Assembly (NCBI GenBank): GCA_963762525.1
Contig: CAVXKT010000011.1
Coordinates: 992,001 to 1,056,000 of the forward strand
Length of the DNA stretch: 64,000 nt
Source: DATFDN01 sp963762525
GTDB lineage: Bacteria; Pseudomonadota; Alphaproteobacteria; Acetobacterales; Acetobacteraceae
Direction: 5' to 3'
Shown here in pieces: positions 26,106 to 35,887 of the stretch; the first letter of the stretch is position 1; every line of letters begins with the position of its first letter. The notes under the pieces were generated by a model. It ran no database searches and was not told the origin of the DNA. It saw only the letters and a list, made by a program, of their open reading frames with translations. The translations under genes and the position numbers were made by a program.

Positions 26106-27318
26106 ATGACGGACGCGCCGCGTCCGTGCGCCGCCTCGCCGGGCGCCCGATCGTGCTCACCTCCCATCCCGGGGGTGCGCGGCGGTGATGCCGCGCTGGG
26201 GCGAGGCGGACCCGCGCGATGCGCGGCCCGATCATCGCCACCCTGCGCGACCCGGCGGCGCGCAACGCGATCGGCACCCATTCGGGCGCCTATTCGTTGT
26301 ATCGGGCGCTCGCGGTTGCCGCCGGCCAGCTCGCCCACGATCACTTGCCGGATCTGGCGCTGACCGCGCCGACGACGCCGATCGGTCCGTTTCCGGCCTG
26401 GGGCGAGCCGGGCCGGATCGTCTCGCTCGATCCGTTCGGCCACATGGTGACCGAATTGTTCGGCGCCGAGATCGCGGCCGGGCTCGATATCCGCCCCACC
26501 ATCGCGGTCACCCGCGCCCATATCCAGATGCCGGAGATCGCGCAGGCGCTGCGCGACGGCCGACTGGTCGCCGACGGCGAGGTGCTCACCGGCGGGCGGC
26601 AGCGTGCGGGTGACGAAGATCGCGATCGAGCCGGTCTGGTGGCTGCCGGGAGTGGCGGAACGCTTCGGGATCGACGCCGGGGAGCTGCGCCGCGCGCTAT
26701 TCGAGCACACCGGGGGAATGTTTCCCGAGCTGGTGACGCGCCGCGATCTCGATGTGTTCCTGCCGCCGATCGGCGGCGCCTCGGTCTATCTGTTCGGCGA
26801 CCCGGCGCGCCTCGGGCAGGAGGCGACCCGCATCGCCTGTCGCGTGCATGACGAATGCAACGGCTCCGACGTGTTCGGCTCCGACATCTGCACCTGCCGG
26901 CCCTATCTGGCGCACGGGGTCGAGGTCTGCGTCGCCACTGCACAGGAAGGCGGGGTGGGCGTGATCGTCTACAACCGCAAGGAAGGTCGCGCGCTCGGCG
27001 AAGTCACCAAGTTTCTGGTCTATAACGCGCGCAAGCGGCAGGCCGGCGGCGACCGCGCCGAGGCGTATTTCCAGCGCACCGAATGCGTCGCCGGCGTCGC
27101 CGACATGCGATTCCAGCAGTTGATGCCGGACGTGCTGCACTGGCTCGGCATCGACCCGCATCGACCGGCTGGTGTCGATGAGCCACATGAAGCATGCGCC
27201 GATCGTGGCGAGCGGGATCGAGGTGGTCGAGCGGGTGCCGATCCCGGACGCGCTGATCCCGGCCGACGCGCATATCGAGATCGCGGCGAAGGCCGCCGCC
27301 GGCTACTTCACCGGCTGA
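26106..27318 (+). pseudogene. URC1-type GTP-cyclohydrolase-II-like enzyme, several frameshifts
   Basis: The assembled protein of about 400 residues matches the RibA-like enzyme of the URC uracil-catabolism pathway, which acts on uridine nucleotides rather than GTP. Visible marks are RPIVLTSHPGG, then GPIIATLRDPAARNAIGTHSG. The zinc-cysteine set is in HDECNGSDVFGSDICTCRPYL, followed by YNRKEGRALGEVTKFLVYNARKR. The C-terminus is RVPIPDALIPADAH. Frames change near 26130, 26185, 26215, 26600 and 27165, while all conserved blocks survive. It is the first gene downstream of the RutR operator and ends three bases before upp. Confidence 0.8.
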
Positions 27319-27321
27319 GCC

Positions 27322-27965
27322 ATGCGCGCGCCAGCCCAAACCTGATCCTGATCGATCATCCGTTGGTGCAGCACAAGATGACGCTGCTGCGTCGGCAGGG
27401 AGACCTCGACCGCCGAATTCCGCCGGTTGGCGCGCGAGATCAGCATGCTGATGGCCTATGAGCTCACCCGCGAGCCTGCCGCTGGAGACGGTGGCGATCA
27501 CGACGCCGTTGGAGGAGAGCCGAGGCGCCGCTGCTGACCGGCAAAAAGCTCTGTTTCGTGTCGATCATGCGTGCCGGCGGCGGTATGCTGGACGGGATGC
27601 TCGATCTGGTGCCGGTGGCCCGCGTCGGCCATATCGGGCTGTATCGGGACCCGGTGACGCTGGGGCCGGTCGAGTATTATCTGAAACTGCCCGACGACGT
27701 GCGCGAGCGGGTGGTCATCGTCGTCGATCCGATGCTGGCGACCGGGCATTCGGCGGCGGCGGCGATCGCCCGCGTCAAGGAAGCCGGCGCGACGCAGATC
27801 AGCTTCGCCTGCCTGCTCGCCGCGCCGGAGGGAGTTGAATTGCTGGCCGACGCGCATCCCGATGTCCCGGTCCATGCGGCCGGGCTGGACCGTCAGCTCG
27901 ATGCGCACGGCTATATCCGTCCCGGTCTGGGCGATGCGGGGGACCGGCTTTACGGGACGCGCTGA
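27322..27965 (+). pseudogene. upp: Uracil phosphoribosyltransferase, several frameshifts
   Basis: Upp converts uracil and PRPP to UMP. The blocks NLILIDHPLVQHKMTLLR, LAREISMLMAYELTR, PLETVAITTPLE and IMRAGGGMLDGMLDLVP appear in order. The PRPP-binding RVVIVVDPMLATGHSA appears last. Shifts occur near 27340, 27415, 27475 and 27530; from 27558 onward the frame is clean to the stop. In the URC pathway, uracil is first converted to UMP by this enzyme (URC6), which fits the neighbouring URC1 gene. It is 13 bases from the next gene, a binding protein. Confidence 0.85.
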
Positions 27966-27978
27966 AGGGGGATGCGCA

Positions 27979-29002
27979 ATGGCGAAAAAAACGCTGAGTC
28001 GGCGCAATCTGTTGGTTTCCGGCGCGACGGTGCTGGGCGGGGGGGTGTTGCTGGCCCCGGCCGGGCGCGCCGCCGGCGCTCACCCCGCTCAACATGCAGC
28101 TCGGTTGGCTCGGCGGCGGCAACCAGCTCGGCGAGGCCTGCGCCCAACAGCTCGGCTACTTCGCCGACGAGGGGCTCGACTTCCACATCCAGCCGGGCGG
28201 TCCCAACAACGACGGCATCGCCATCGTCGCTTCGGGACGCTACGAGGTGGGGCAGGTGTCCTCCTCGCCGTCGCTGATGCTGGCGGCGTCGCAGGACATC
28301 CCGGTGAAATGCTTCGCCGTCTCGGCGCAGAAGCACCCGTACGCATTCTTTTCGCTGCCGAAGAATCCGGTGCGTCAGCCGGCCGATTTCCGCGGCAAGC
28401 GGGTCGGCCTGCAAGCCACGGGCGTGATCCTTCTGCGCGCCCTGCTCGCCAAGAACAACATCGATCCCAAGGACGTTCAGATCGTCATCATCGGCTCCGA
28501 CATGACCCCGCTGCTGACCGGCCAGGTCGATGTCGTGACCGGCTGGCTGACCAATACCACGGCACTGAAGGTCCTCGGTCCGGACCGGATCGCTCTGCGG
28601 CTGTGGGACTGCGGCGTGCATCTCTATGCCAATCCCTACTACGCGACGGCGGAGACGCTTGCGGGCAAGCGCGACCTGCCGACCCGGTTCCTGCGCGCCG
28701 CCGCGCGCGGCTGGGGCTTCGCGTATGCGAACCGCGACCAGGCGATCCGGCTGCTGCTCAAGGAATTTCCCAATCTGGACGCCGAGGACGAACGCGCGGC
28801 GGCCGACGTGATGCTGTCCTATTGCTTCGACGAAAGCACCAAGGCGAACGGCTACGGCACGATGGACCCGGCGATCTGGCAGGACCAGATCAGCCTCTGG
28901 AGCCGGCTCGGCCAATTTCCTGCGCGCACGCCGAAGCTCGATGAGGTGATGACCATGGATATCCTGGAAGCTACGCGAGACAGTCGGCCGAAGCTGGGCT
29001 GA
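27979..29002 (+). pseudogene. Tat-exported NMT1/THI5-like ABC substrate-binding protein, one frameshift
   Basis: The protein starts with a twin-arginine signal (LSRRNLLVSG, then a hydrophobic stretch and an Ala cleavage site) from ATG 27979. After one shift near 28072, about 300 residues follow in one frame (28094-29002) with LGWLGGGNQLGEACAQQLGYF and ADEGLDFHIQPGG. This is the layout of NMT1/THI5/SsuA-like periplasmic binding proteins, which bind pyrimidines, thiamine precursors, sulfonates or nitrate. Given the URC genes before it, a pyrimidine or related N-heterocycle is a good guess. The ATPase gene starts 2 bases after the stop. Confidence 0.8.
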
Positions 29003-29003
29003 A

Positions 29004-29789
29004 ATGCACGCGCCCGCCGCATTGCCGCCGGCGCTCGAGCTGAAGGGCGTTACCGTCCGCTTCGTGAGTGAGCGCGCCGTTGTCACCGCGCTCGACGATG
29101 TCTCGCTGTCACTGCAAGCCGGCAGCTTCCTCACGCTGCTCGGCCCCTCGGGCTGCGGCAAGTCGACCCTGCTGCGGGTGATCGCCGATATCGTCACTCC
29201 GGTTGCCGGCACCGTTCGGGTGCTGGGCGGGACGGCGCACGCGGCGAGGCGCAGTCGCCAGATCGGCTTCGTGTTCCAGGACGCGACGCTGCTGCCCTGG
29301 CGCACCGTGCTCGACAACGTCCGTCTGCCGCTGGAGGTCGGCGGCCGGCACCGGATGGCGGCGAACGCGAAGACGCCGGAGGTTCTGCTGGGCATGGTGG
29401 GTCTCGGCGGCTGGGAACATGCACGGCCGCACGAACTGTCGGGCGGGATGCGTCAGCGCGTGGCCATCGCCCGCGCCCTGCTGGGTGGTCCGCGCATCCT
29501 GCTGATGGACGAGCCGTTCGGCGCCCTCGACGAAATCACCCGCGACCGGCTGAACGAAGAGCTGCTGCGTATCTGGCGCGACACCGCCACCACGATCGTC
29601 TTCGTCACCCACAGCATCTACGAGGCTGCCTTCCTCGGGCAGAAGGTGCTGATGCTGGCCGCGCGTCCGGGGCGCGTGCGCGAATTGGTGCCGATCGAGC
29701 TTCCCGAACCGCGCCATCTCACGATGCGCGAAACCCCGCGTTTCGCCGAACAGGCGGCGCATCTGCGCGCCGTGCTGGAGACCTGCTGA
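29004..29789 (+). CDS. ABC transporter ATPase (NitT/TauT type)
   Basis: The 261-residue ATPase has Walker A GPSGCGKST near residue 53, Q-loop FVFQDATLLPWRTV, signature LSGGMRQRVAIARAL and Walker B LLMDEPFGALDE, followed by the VTHSIYEA H-loop. The LLPWRTVLDNV block is typical of SsuB/TauB/ThiZ-like importers. It acts with the binding protein before it and the permease after it, whose start overlaps its stop by one base. It is intact. Confidence 0.9.
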   Translation: MHAPAALPPALELKGVTVRFVSERAVVTALDDVSLSLQAGSFLTLLGPSGCGKSTLLRVIADIVTPVAGTVRVLGGTAHAARRSRQIGFVFQDATLLPWRTVLDNVRLPLEVGGRHRMAANAKTPEVLLGMVGLGGWEHARPHELSGGMRQRVAIARALLGGPRILLMDEPFGALDEITRDRLNEELLRIWRDTATTIVFVTHSIYEAAFLGQKVLMLAARPGRVRELVPIELPEPRHLTMRETPRFAEQAAHLRAVLETC

Positions 29790-30634
29790 TGGATACGCCT
29801 GTCGCGCTGTCTCCCGCTCCGCCGGTACGGGTCGACCCGGACGCACCGGGGGCCGACCGAGTGCGAGCACGCCGGCGCGAGCAGTGGCGCCGGCGGCTGC
29901 TGCCGGTCCTCGGCGGCCTGTCGCTTTTGTTCGTCTGGTGGGCGTTGGTGGCGGGCCTTCACGTCAGGCCCTTCATCGCCCCGGCGCCGCAGACCGTCGC
30001 GCTGGTGGTCTATTCGAAATTCGGCATGTTGATGGCGAACCTGGCATCGACGGCGATCGAGGCCTTGTGCGGGTTCATGGTCGGCAACGTCGCCGCGATC
30101 GCCATCGCGACCGTGTTCGTGCACCGCAAGACCGTCGAGCAGGCATTCTTCCCGATCGCCGTGTTGGTCCATTCCATCCCGGTGGTGGCGACGGCGCCGA
30201 TCCTGGTGCTGCTGCTCGGCAACGGGCTGGCGCCGAAGGTCGCCATCGCGGCGATCATCTGCTTCTTCCCGACCCTCGTGAACATGGTGCGGGGGCTGGA
30301 GGCGGTGAGCCCGCAGGCGATGGAGCTGATGCATGTGCTGTCGGCCACCCAGCGCGAAGTGTTCTTTAAGCTCCGTGTGCCGAGTTCATTGCCGTTCCTG
30401 TTCTCGGCCCTGAAGATCGCCGCCAGCACGGCAACGGTCGGCGCCATCGTCGGCGAGTGGATCGGCAGCCAGATCGGCATCGGGGCGCTGATCATCCAGG
30501 CCACCTATAACTTCGACTCCGCCCTGCTGTATGCCAGCGTGCTCTGCGGCTCCTGCTTCTCGGTCGCGTTCTTTCTGCTGATCCGCACGATCGAGCGGCT
30601 GGTGGTCCGGTGGGACGCCGGTGCGGTGTCGTGA
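29789..30634 (+). CDS. ABC transporter permease (NitT/TauT type)
   Basis: The 281-residue inner-membrane protein has an N-terminal cytoplasmic tail of about 35 residues and six helices. The conserved coupling EAA-like loop reads VNMVRGLEAVSPQAMELMHVL, followed by KLRVPSSLPFLFSALKIA. It forms the channel of the NMT1-type importer. The start overlaps the ATPase stop; the FAD enzyme gene begins 22 bases after its end with a good GAGGAG site. Confidence 0.9.
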   Translation: MDTPVALSPAPPVRVDPDAPGADRVRARRREQWRRRLLPVLGGLSLLFVWWALVAGLHVRPFIAPAPQTVALVVYSKFGMLMANLASTAIEALCGFMVGNVAAIAIATVFVHRKTVEQAFFPIAVLVHSIPVVATAPILVLLLGNGLAPKVAIAAIICFFPTLVNMVRGLEAVSPQAMELMHVLSATQREVFFKLRVPSSLPFLFSALKIAASTATVGAIVGEWIGSQIGIGALIIQATYNFDSALLYASVLCGSCFSVAFFLLIRTIERLVVRWDAGAVS

Positions 30635-30656
30635 CGTGCAACGAGGAGCCCTCGGC

Positions 30657-32000
30657 ATGACCGATTTTGTCCGCGAACCCGGCTGCGATACCCCGGTGGT
30701 CTCGCGCGCCGATGTCGTCGTGGTCGGCGGCGGCCCGGCCGGCCTCGCCGCCGCCGTGGCGGCGGCGCGCAACGGCGCCTCGGTGACGCTGCTGGAACGC
30801 TACCCGTATCTCGGCGGCCTCGCCGCCGGCGGCATGGTGCTGGTGCTGGACGACATGTGCGCCGGCGCCGAGATCACCGTGCGGGGCATCTGCCAGGAGA
30901 TGATCGACCGCATGGCCGCGCTCGGCCTTGCGATCTATCCGCCGGAAGCCGAACGCGGGCACGATCCGGCGGCCTGGCGCAAATGGTCCCGCTGGGGCCT
31001 GTTCGATTTCAACACCCGCACCCGTCCGCATCCGATCTGCTACTCGGTGGCCTTCGACCCCGACGGATGGAAACGCGCCGCCGACGATCTGGTGCGGGAG
31101 GCGAAGGTGGAGCTTCGCCTGCACAGCTGGTTCTCCCGCGCGCTGACCCGCGACGGACGGATCGAGGGCGTGGTTATGGAAACCAAGGCCGGCCGACAGG
31201 CGATCGCGGGCTCGGTGGTGATCGACGCTACCGGCGATCTCGACGTGGCCGCCGGTGCCGGCGCCGCCTTCGAGCACGGCGCCTACATGGTCAGCACCGT
31301 CTTCCGCCTCGGCGGCGTCGATACCGACGAGGCGGAGCGCTTTCAGTTCAACGAGCCGGAGCGTTTCGCCGCGCTCGACCGGGAGGCGAAGCGGCTGATC
31401 GGCGGGTCGTGGGACTATTGGTGGCTGAAGACCCCGTTGCCGGGGATCGTCTGGTGCAACTGTCCCCACATGACGGGGCTGGACGGGCTCCGGGTGGAGG
31501 ATCTGACCCGGGCGGAGTTCGAGGGCCGCCGGCGCATTCATGCGCTCCTCGACTATGCGCGCGAAAAGTTGCCCGGGTTTGCGCGCTGCTTCCTGCTCGA
31601 CGTCGCACCGCAGACCGGCGTGCGCCAGACGCGGTTGTTGTCCGGCGAGTATGTCGTCACCAAGGAAGACGTGACGGGGCGGGTGCATTTCCACGACAGT
31701 ATCGCCCGCGGTCGCGACTACTACACGCCCTACCGCGCCCTGCTGCCGCGCGGTGTGGATGGGCTGCTGGTCGCCGGCCGGCACTACTCGGCGACCTCGC
31801 AGGCGCAGAAGATCTCCCGCGAGATACCGCCCTGCATGGCAATGGGTGAGGCCGCCGGCACCGCTGCGGCGATGGCGCTGCAAGCGGGCGTGCCGGTGCG
31901 CGCGGTTGATGTGGCGGACTTGCAGCGTAAGTTGCGCGCCCGGGGCGCCGATCCGGGCGACCGACCGGCCGACCCGCGCACCGCCGAGGCAGCGGCATGA
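30657..32000 (+). CDS. FAD-dependent oxidoreductase (PF12831-like)
   Basis: The 447-residue flavoprotein has the dinucleotide motif VVVGGGPAGLAAAVAAARNG at the N-terminus, a LLERYPYLGGLAAGGMV block that follows, a mid VVIDATGDLDVAAGAG motif and a C-terminal GVDGLLVAGRHYSATSQAQ segment. These are typical of the FAD_oxidored family, which includes HdrA-like and thiazole-type flavoproteins. The substrate is unknown. ATG 30657 is preceded by GAGGAG. Its stop overlaps the CoA-transferase start (ATGA). The ferredoxin gene 2 kb downstream could supply or accept its electrons. Confidence 0.8.
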   Translation: MTDFVREPGCDTPVVSRADVVVVGGGPAGLAAAVAAARNGASVTLLERYPYLGGLAAGGMVLVLDDMCAGAEITVRGICQEMIDRMAALGLAIYPPEAERGHDPAAWRKWSRWGLFDFNTRTRPHPICYSVAFDPDGWKRAADDLVREAKVELRLHSWFSRALTRDGRIEGVVMETKAGRQAIAGSVVIDATGDLDVAAGAGAAFEHGAYMVSTVFRLGGVDTDEAERFQFNEPERFAALDREAKRLIGGSWDYWWLKTPLPGIVWCNCPHMTGLDGLRVEDLTRAEFEGRRRIHALLDYAREKLPGFARCFLLDVAPQTGVRQTRLLSGEYVVTKEDVTGRVHFHDSIARGRDYYTPYRALLPRGVDGLLVAGRHYSATSQAQKISREIPPCMAMGEAAGTAAAMALQAGVPVRAVDVADLQRKLRARGADPGDRPADPRTAEAAA

Positions 32001-33178
32001 GCGCCGCCCAACCCCTGACCGGGATCAAGGTGATCGACTTCACCCAGGTGATGCTCGGACCTTGCTGCACGCAGATGCTGGGCGATCACGGCGCCGACGT
32101 GATCAAGATCGAGCGGATTGGCGCCGGCGACCTGTCGCGCAGTTCCATCGAGGACCCGGCAGGCCCGCAGAACCCGGTATTTTGCAGCCTCAATCGCAAC
32201 AAGCGCAGCATCGCGCTCGATCTCAAGGCGCCGGCGGGGATGGAGGTGGTGCGCACGCTGCTGCGCAGCGCCGATGTGGTGGTGAACAATTTCCGCGCCG
32301 GGGTGATGCAGCGCATGGGGCTCGGCTACGACGCGGTCCGTGCGCTCAATAAGCGCATCATCTATGCCGAGGGCACCGGCTTCGGCACCGCGGGGCCGTA
32401 TTCCCACAAGGGCGGGCAGGATATTCTGGCGCAGGCGCTCAGCGGCGTGATGGCGCGCAAATGCGACCCCTCCGAGCCGACTCTGATCTATCCCACCGCG
32501 CTCGCCGACTATGCCGCCGGGATGCACCTGGTGCAGGGAATACTGCTCGCCCTGTTGCAGCGCGCCCGTACCGGCGAGGGGCAGGCGATCGCGGTCTCGC
32601 TCTACGACAGCATGCTGGCGATGCAGATGCAGGAAGCCGCCATGTGGCTGATGCGCGGACGCGACTTCTCCTGGGGCGAGATGCCCTATACCGGCGTGTT
32701 CGAGACCACCGACGGTGCGGTGGTGATCGTCGGCGCCTTCAAGGCCAATCCGCTGCGCGAGATCTCGCGGGCGCTGGGGCTCGAGGATTTGTCGCGCGAT
32801 CCGCGCTTCGGCAGCTTCGAGAACGCGGTCCGCAACCGTGCCGCGCTGCACGATATCCTGCGCGCCCGGGTGCGGACGGCGAGCACCGCGCACTGGATCG
32901 AGCGATTGGAGGCGCGCGACCTGCTCTGCGCGCCGGTGCGCCGCCTGGCCGAGGCGCTGAGCGATCCGCAGACCGCGATCAACGGCATGTTGGTGCGCAA
33001 CGAGCACGGCGCCGACCCGCTGGGCGTCGTCGGCTCTCCGGTGCATCTCGCCGATGGCGGCTTTGCGTTGCGCCATCCGCCGCCCGGGCTCGGGGAAGAC
33101 GGTTCTTCGATCCTTTCCGAGCACGGCTATGACTCGGCGCGGATCGAAGCCTTGCGCGCCGAGGGGGTACTGGCGTGA
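31997..33178 (+). CDS. Class III CoA-transferase (CaiB/BaiF)
   Basis: The 393-residue protein transfers CoA between carboxylic acids. It starts LTGIKVIDFTQVMLGPCCTQ and contains GADVIKIE, NRNKRSIALDLK and NFRAGVMQRMGLGYD. The catalytic Asp corresponds to D171 in the ALADYAAGMHLVQ block. The family includes transferases for carnitine, succinate, mesaconate and formate, so the acid cannot be named. Genes on both sides overlap it by 4 bases, giving strong translational coupling with the FAD enzyme and the hydratase. Confidence 0.9.
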   Translation: MSAAQPLTGIKVIDFTQVMLGPCCTQMLGDHGADVIKIERIGAGDLSRSSIEDPAGPQNPVFCSLNRNKRSIALDLKAPAGMEVVRTLLRSADVVVNNFRAGVMQRMGLGYDAVRALNKRIIYAEGTGFGTAGPYSHKGGQDILAQALSGVMARKCDPSEPTLIYPTALADYAAGMHLVQGILLALLQRARTGEGQAIAVSLYDSMLAMQMQEAAMWLMRGRDFSWGEMPYTGVFETTDGAVVIVGAFKANPLREISRALGLEDLSRDPRFGSFENAVRNRAALHDILRARVRTASTAHWIERLEARDLLCAPVRRLAEALSDPQTAINGMLVRNEHGADPLGVVGSPVHLADGGFALRHPPPGLGEDGSSILSEHGYDSARIEALRAEGVLA

Positions 33179-33948
33179 CGGTCCGGCTGGACATCGCGGG
33201 TCACGTCGCGCGCGTCACCATCGACCGGCCGCAGGTGCTCAATGCGCTCGATGCGGCAACGGAAACGATGCTTGAAGAGATCTGGCGGCGGTTGGAGCGC
33301 GATTCCGATACGCGGGCGGTGGTCCTGACCGGCGCCGGCGATCGCGCCTTCTGCGCCGGCGCCGACATGAAGGATGCCGGCCCGTCGGGGCTCGAATACT
33401 GGGCCGGCGCGCGTCCCGGCGGCTTCGGCGGCATCGCGCTGCGCACCACGCTCGATATCCCCGTCATCGCGCGGGTGAACGGGCACGCCCTCGGCGGCGG
33501 ATTCGAGATGGTGCTCGGCTGTGACATCGTGATCGCCGCCGAGGAGGCGAGTTTCGGCCTGCCGGAGCCGCGTGTCGGCCGGCTGCCGCTGGATGGCGGC
33601 ATGGTGCTGCTGGCCCGGCAAATTCCGTTTCGTCAGGCGATGGGCGTGCTGCTGACCGGCCGGCGGCTGCGCGCGGCGGAGGCGCTGGCGATGGGCCTGG
33701 TCAACGAGGTGGCGCCGCGCGCCGAACTGGATCGGGCGGTGGATCGCTGGCTCGCCGACATCCTCGCCTGCGCGCCGCTTTCGCTCCGTGCCATCAAGCA
33801 GGTCGCGCGCCGCACCGCCCACCTGACCGCCGCCGAGGCGCAGGCGCAGCGCCTGCCGGCGGTGATCGCGTGCCTGCAATCGGCGGACGGCGAGGAGGGC
33901 GTGCGCGCGTTTCGCGAGAAGCGCCCGCCGCAGTGGACGGGCCGCTGA
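33175..33948 (+). CDS. Enoyl-CoA hydratase/isomerase family protein
   Basis: The 257-residue crotonase-fold protein has the oxyanion loops FCAGADMKD and NGHALGGGFEMVLGCD. Two acidic residues stand at the catalytic positions, in GGFE and LPEPRVG, as in true hydratases. It starts at GTG 33175, overlapping the CoA-transferase stop (GTGA). It would hydrate or dehydrate the CoA ester made by that enzyme. The ferredoxin gene starts 10 bases after its stop. Confidence 0.85.
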   Translation: MTVRLDIAGHVARVTIDRPQVLNALDAATETMLEEIWRRLERDSDTRAVVLTGAGDRAFCAGADMKDAGPSGLEYWAGARPGGFGGIALRTTLDIPVIARVNGHALGGGFEMVLGCDIVIAAEEASFGLPEPRVGRLPLDGGMVLLARQIPFRQAMGVLLTGRRLRAAEALAMGLVNEVAPRAELDRAVDRWLADILACAPLSLRAIKQVARRTAHLTAAEAQAQRLPAVIACLQSADGEEGVRAFREKRPPQWTGR

Positions 33949-33958
33949 TGAGGTCGTC

Positions 33959-34291
33959 GTGACACATGTTATTGCCGGCCCGTGCATCGATGTGAAGGAC
34001 GGCGCCTGCGTCGATGTCTGTCCGGTCGATTGCATCTACACCGGCGGGCGGATGCTCTACATTCAACCCGATGAATGCATCGATTGCGGGGTCTGCCTGT
34101 CGGTCTGCCCGGTGGCGGCGATCTTCGAGGACCACGCGCTGCCGCCCGATCAGGCGCGCTTCACCGCGATCAACGCCGAGTTCTTCGGCCCCGGTGTCAC
34201 CAACTGGGGGGCGCCGGGGGGCGCCGGGCCGCGCTTCTCGACGACGCGCGATCATCCGGTCGTGGAAGCCTGGCCCCCCGCTGCGCCGTGA
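33959..34291 (+). CDS. 7Fe-type ferredoxin (FdxA-like)
   Basis: The 110-residue protein starts at GTG 33959. An N-terminal cluster motif (Cys9, Cys17, Cys21-Pro, Cys25) is followed by the classic CIDCGVCLSVCPVAAI 4Fe-4S motif. This is the FdxA pattern of one 3Fe-4S and one 4Fe-4S cluster. The last 40 residues form the family tail. It would carry electrons for the FAD oxidoreductase of the same operon, or for an unknown partner. The stop overlaps the amidohydrolase start (GTGA). Confidence 0.9.
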   Translation: MTHVIAGPCIDVKDGACVDVCPVDCIYTGGRMLYIQPDECIDCGVCLSVCPVAAIFEDHALPPDQARFTAINAEFFGPGVTNWGAPGGAGPRFSTTRDHPVVEAWPPAAP

Positions 34292-35715
34292 GCATCCTGA
34301 TCGACGGCGCGCTGGTGCTCGGCGATTCCGGCTTCTTCGAAGGCGCCGTGCTGGTCGAGCGCGACCGCATCGCGGCGATCGCCACCGCCGACGACGATCG
34401 CGCAGCGCTGCGTGGTCGTGCGGCCGAGATATTCGCTGCCGCCGGCATGTGGCTGATCCCGGGGTTGGTCGATGCACACGCGCACGGCTACGCGACGCTG
34501 CTGCGCGGCACCGAGAACAGCCTGCCCCTGGAGCAATGGGCGCTCTATACGGTGCTCTACGGCCGCGCCTTCGACGCGCGCGCCATCCGCGCCGCCGTGC
34601 TGCTGGGTGCGGCCGAAGAATCCGCGCCGGCATCACCGCCTGGATCGACCATTCGCCGATGGTCCACCTCGCCGACGCGGCGCTGGCCGCGCACGAGGAC
34701 TCCGGCCTGCGGGTGGGCTACGCGCCCTTCCTGCACGACCTGTCCGACTACGATTTGCTGGGGCTCGATCTGCCGCCCGAGGTCGCCGCACTGGCCGGCG
34801 GCCCGCCGCCGTTCGATCCGCACGCCTACGCCGCGCGGTTCGCCGAGATCGCGGCAGCGGTCCGCGGTTCGGGCCGTGTCTCGGCGCTGCTCGGGCCGAA
34901 CGCGCCGCAACGGTGTTCGCCGGCCGCCCTGGACCTCTGGCGGACGCTGCGCGACCGGCACGGGGTCGCCGTGCACACGCATCTGATGGAGACGCGCGCC
35001 CAGGCCGCCCTCGGCGCGCGCTGGCCCGGCGGGTTGGTCGCCGAGATGGAGCGCCGGCGGCTGCTCGACGGTCGGCTCTCCGTCGCCCACGGGATTTGGC
35101 TGAGCGTGCCGGAACGCGAGACGCTGGCGCGGCATGGCGTGACGCTCGTCCATAACCCGGCCAGCAATCTGATGTTGGGGAGCGGCGTGCTACCATTCGC
35201 CGACAGCGTCGAAGCCGGCTTGACGCTCGCGCTCGGCACCAATTCCGCCAACACCGGCGGCCGACACGATCTGTTCGAGGCGATGCGGCTGGCGATCATG
35301 CTGCCGCGCGTCGCATGACATGGCGAGCAAGGGCTGGCCACGCGGGCGCGAGGCGCTGGCGATGGCGACAAGGAACGGCGCGCGCGCGCTCGGCCGGCCG
35401 GCTGATCTGGGCCGGATCGCGCCCGGCCGGCTTGCCGATCTTGTCCTGGTGCAGCGAAGGCGGGCGGGCACGCTGGCGATGCACGCGAATGTGGACGCGT
35501 TCGTCCAACATGCCGGACCGGAGGCGGTCGCCGCGGTGATGGTCGGCGGACGCTGGTTGTTGCAAGACGGGCGACTGCTCGCGTTTGATGAAGAGGAGGC
35601 CGTCGGTCAGGCCGAAGACGCGATCGCCGCGCTGCACGCGCTTGTCGCGGATCGGCTGGGCGCGGTCCACGCCGCCATGCCTGCGCTGGCGACCGCGCTG
35701 GGCGAAGGCACATGA
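34288..35715 (+). pseudogene. Amidohydrolase (cytosine-deaminase / TRZ-ATZ type), two frameshifts
   Basis: The protein, about 475 residues, has the metal-dependent hydrolase layout. DAHAHG gives the HxH pair, and HTHLMETR and VAHGIW are the later His sites. Aromatic amine or amide rings are common substrates. Shifts occur near 34615 (then ITAWIDHSPMVHLADAALAAHEDSGL) and near 35316 (then MATRNGARALGRPADLGRIAPGRLADLVL). The usual metal Asp in the GTD motif reads Asn here (LGTNSAN), which would impair activity if genuine. It is the last gene of the operon that starts at the RutR operator. Confidence 0.8.
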
Positions 35716-35887
35716 TAGTCAAGCGGCACCAGCCCGCACGACCGGCGTCGCGTCCGCTCGTCGGGCGGTTGGTTTTAGGATGACACAGGGGGAAGAGTTG
35801 CAAGCATGCTGATCACTCCGATGGGCGTTCAGGACGCGTGCCGCTTCTCCGTTCGTGCGTGTTCACCAATTCGTGGTCGGGTCTGAC

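Noticed and set aside
24504..28072. Calling the uracil locus simply dead
   Set aside because: All catalytic motifs, the operator and the close gene spacing are preserved despite the indels, which decay would not favour.
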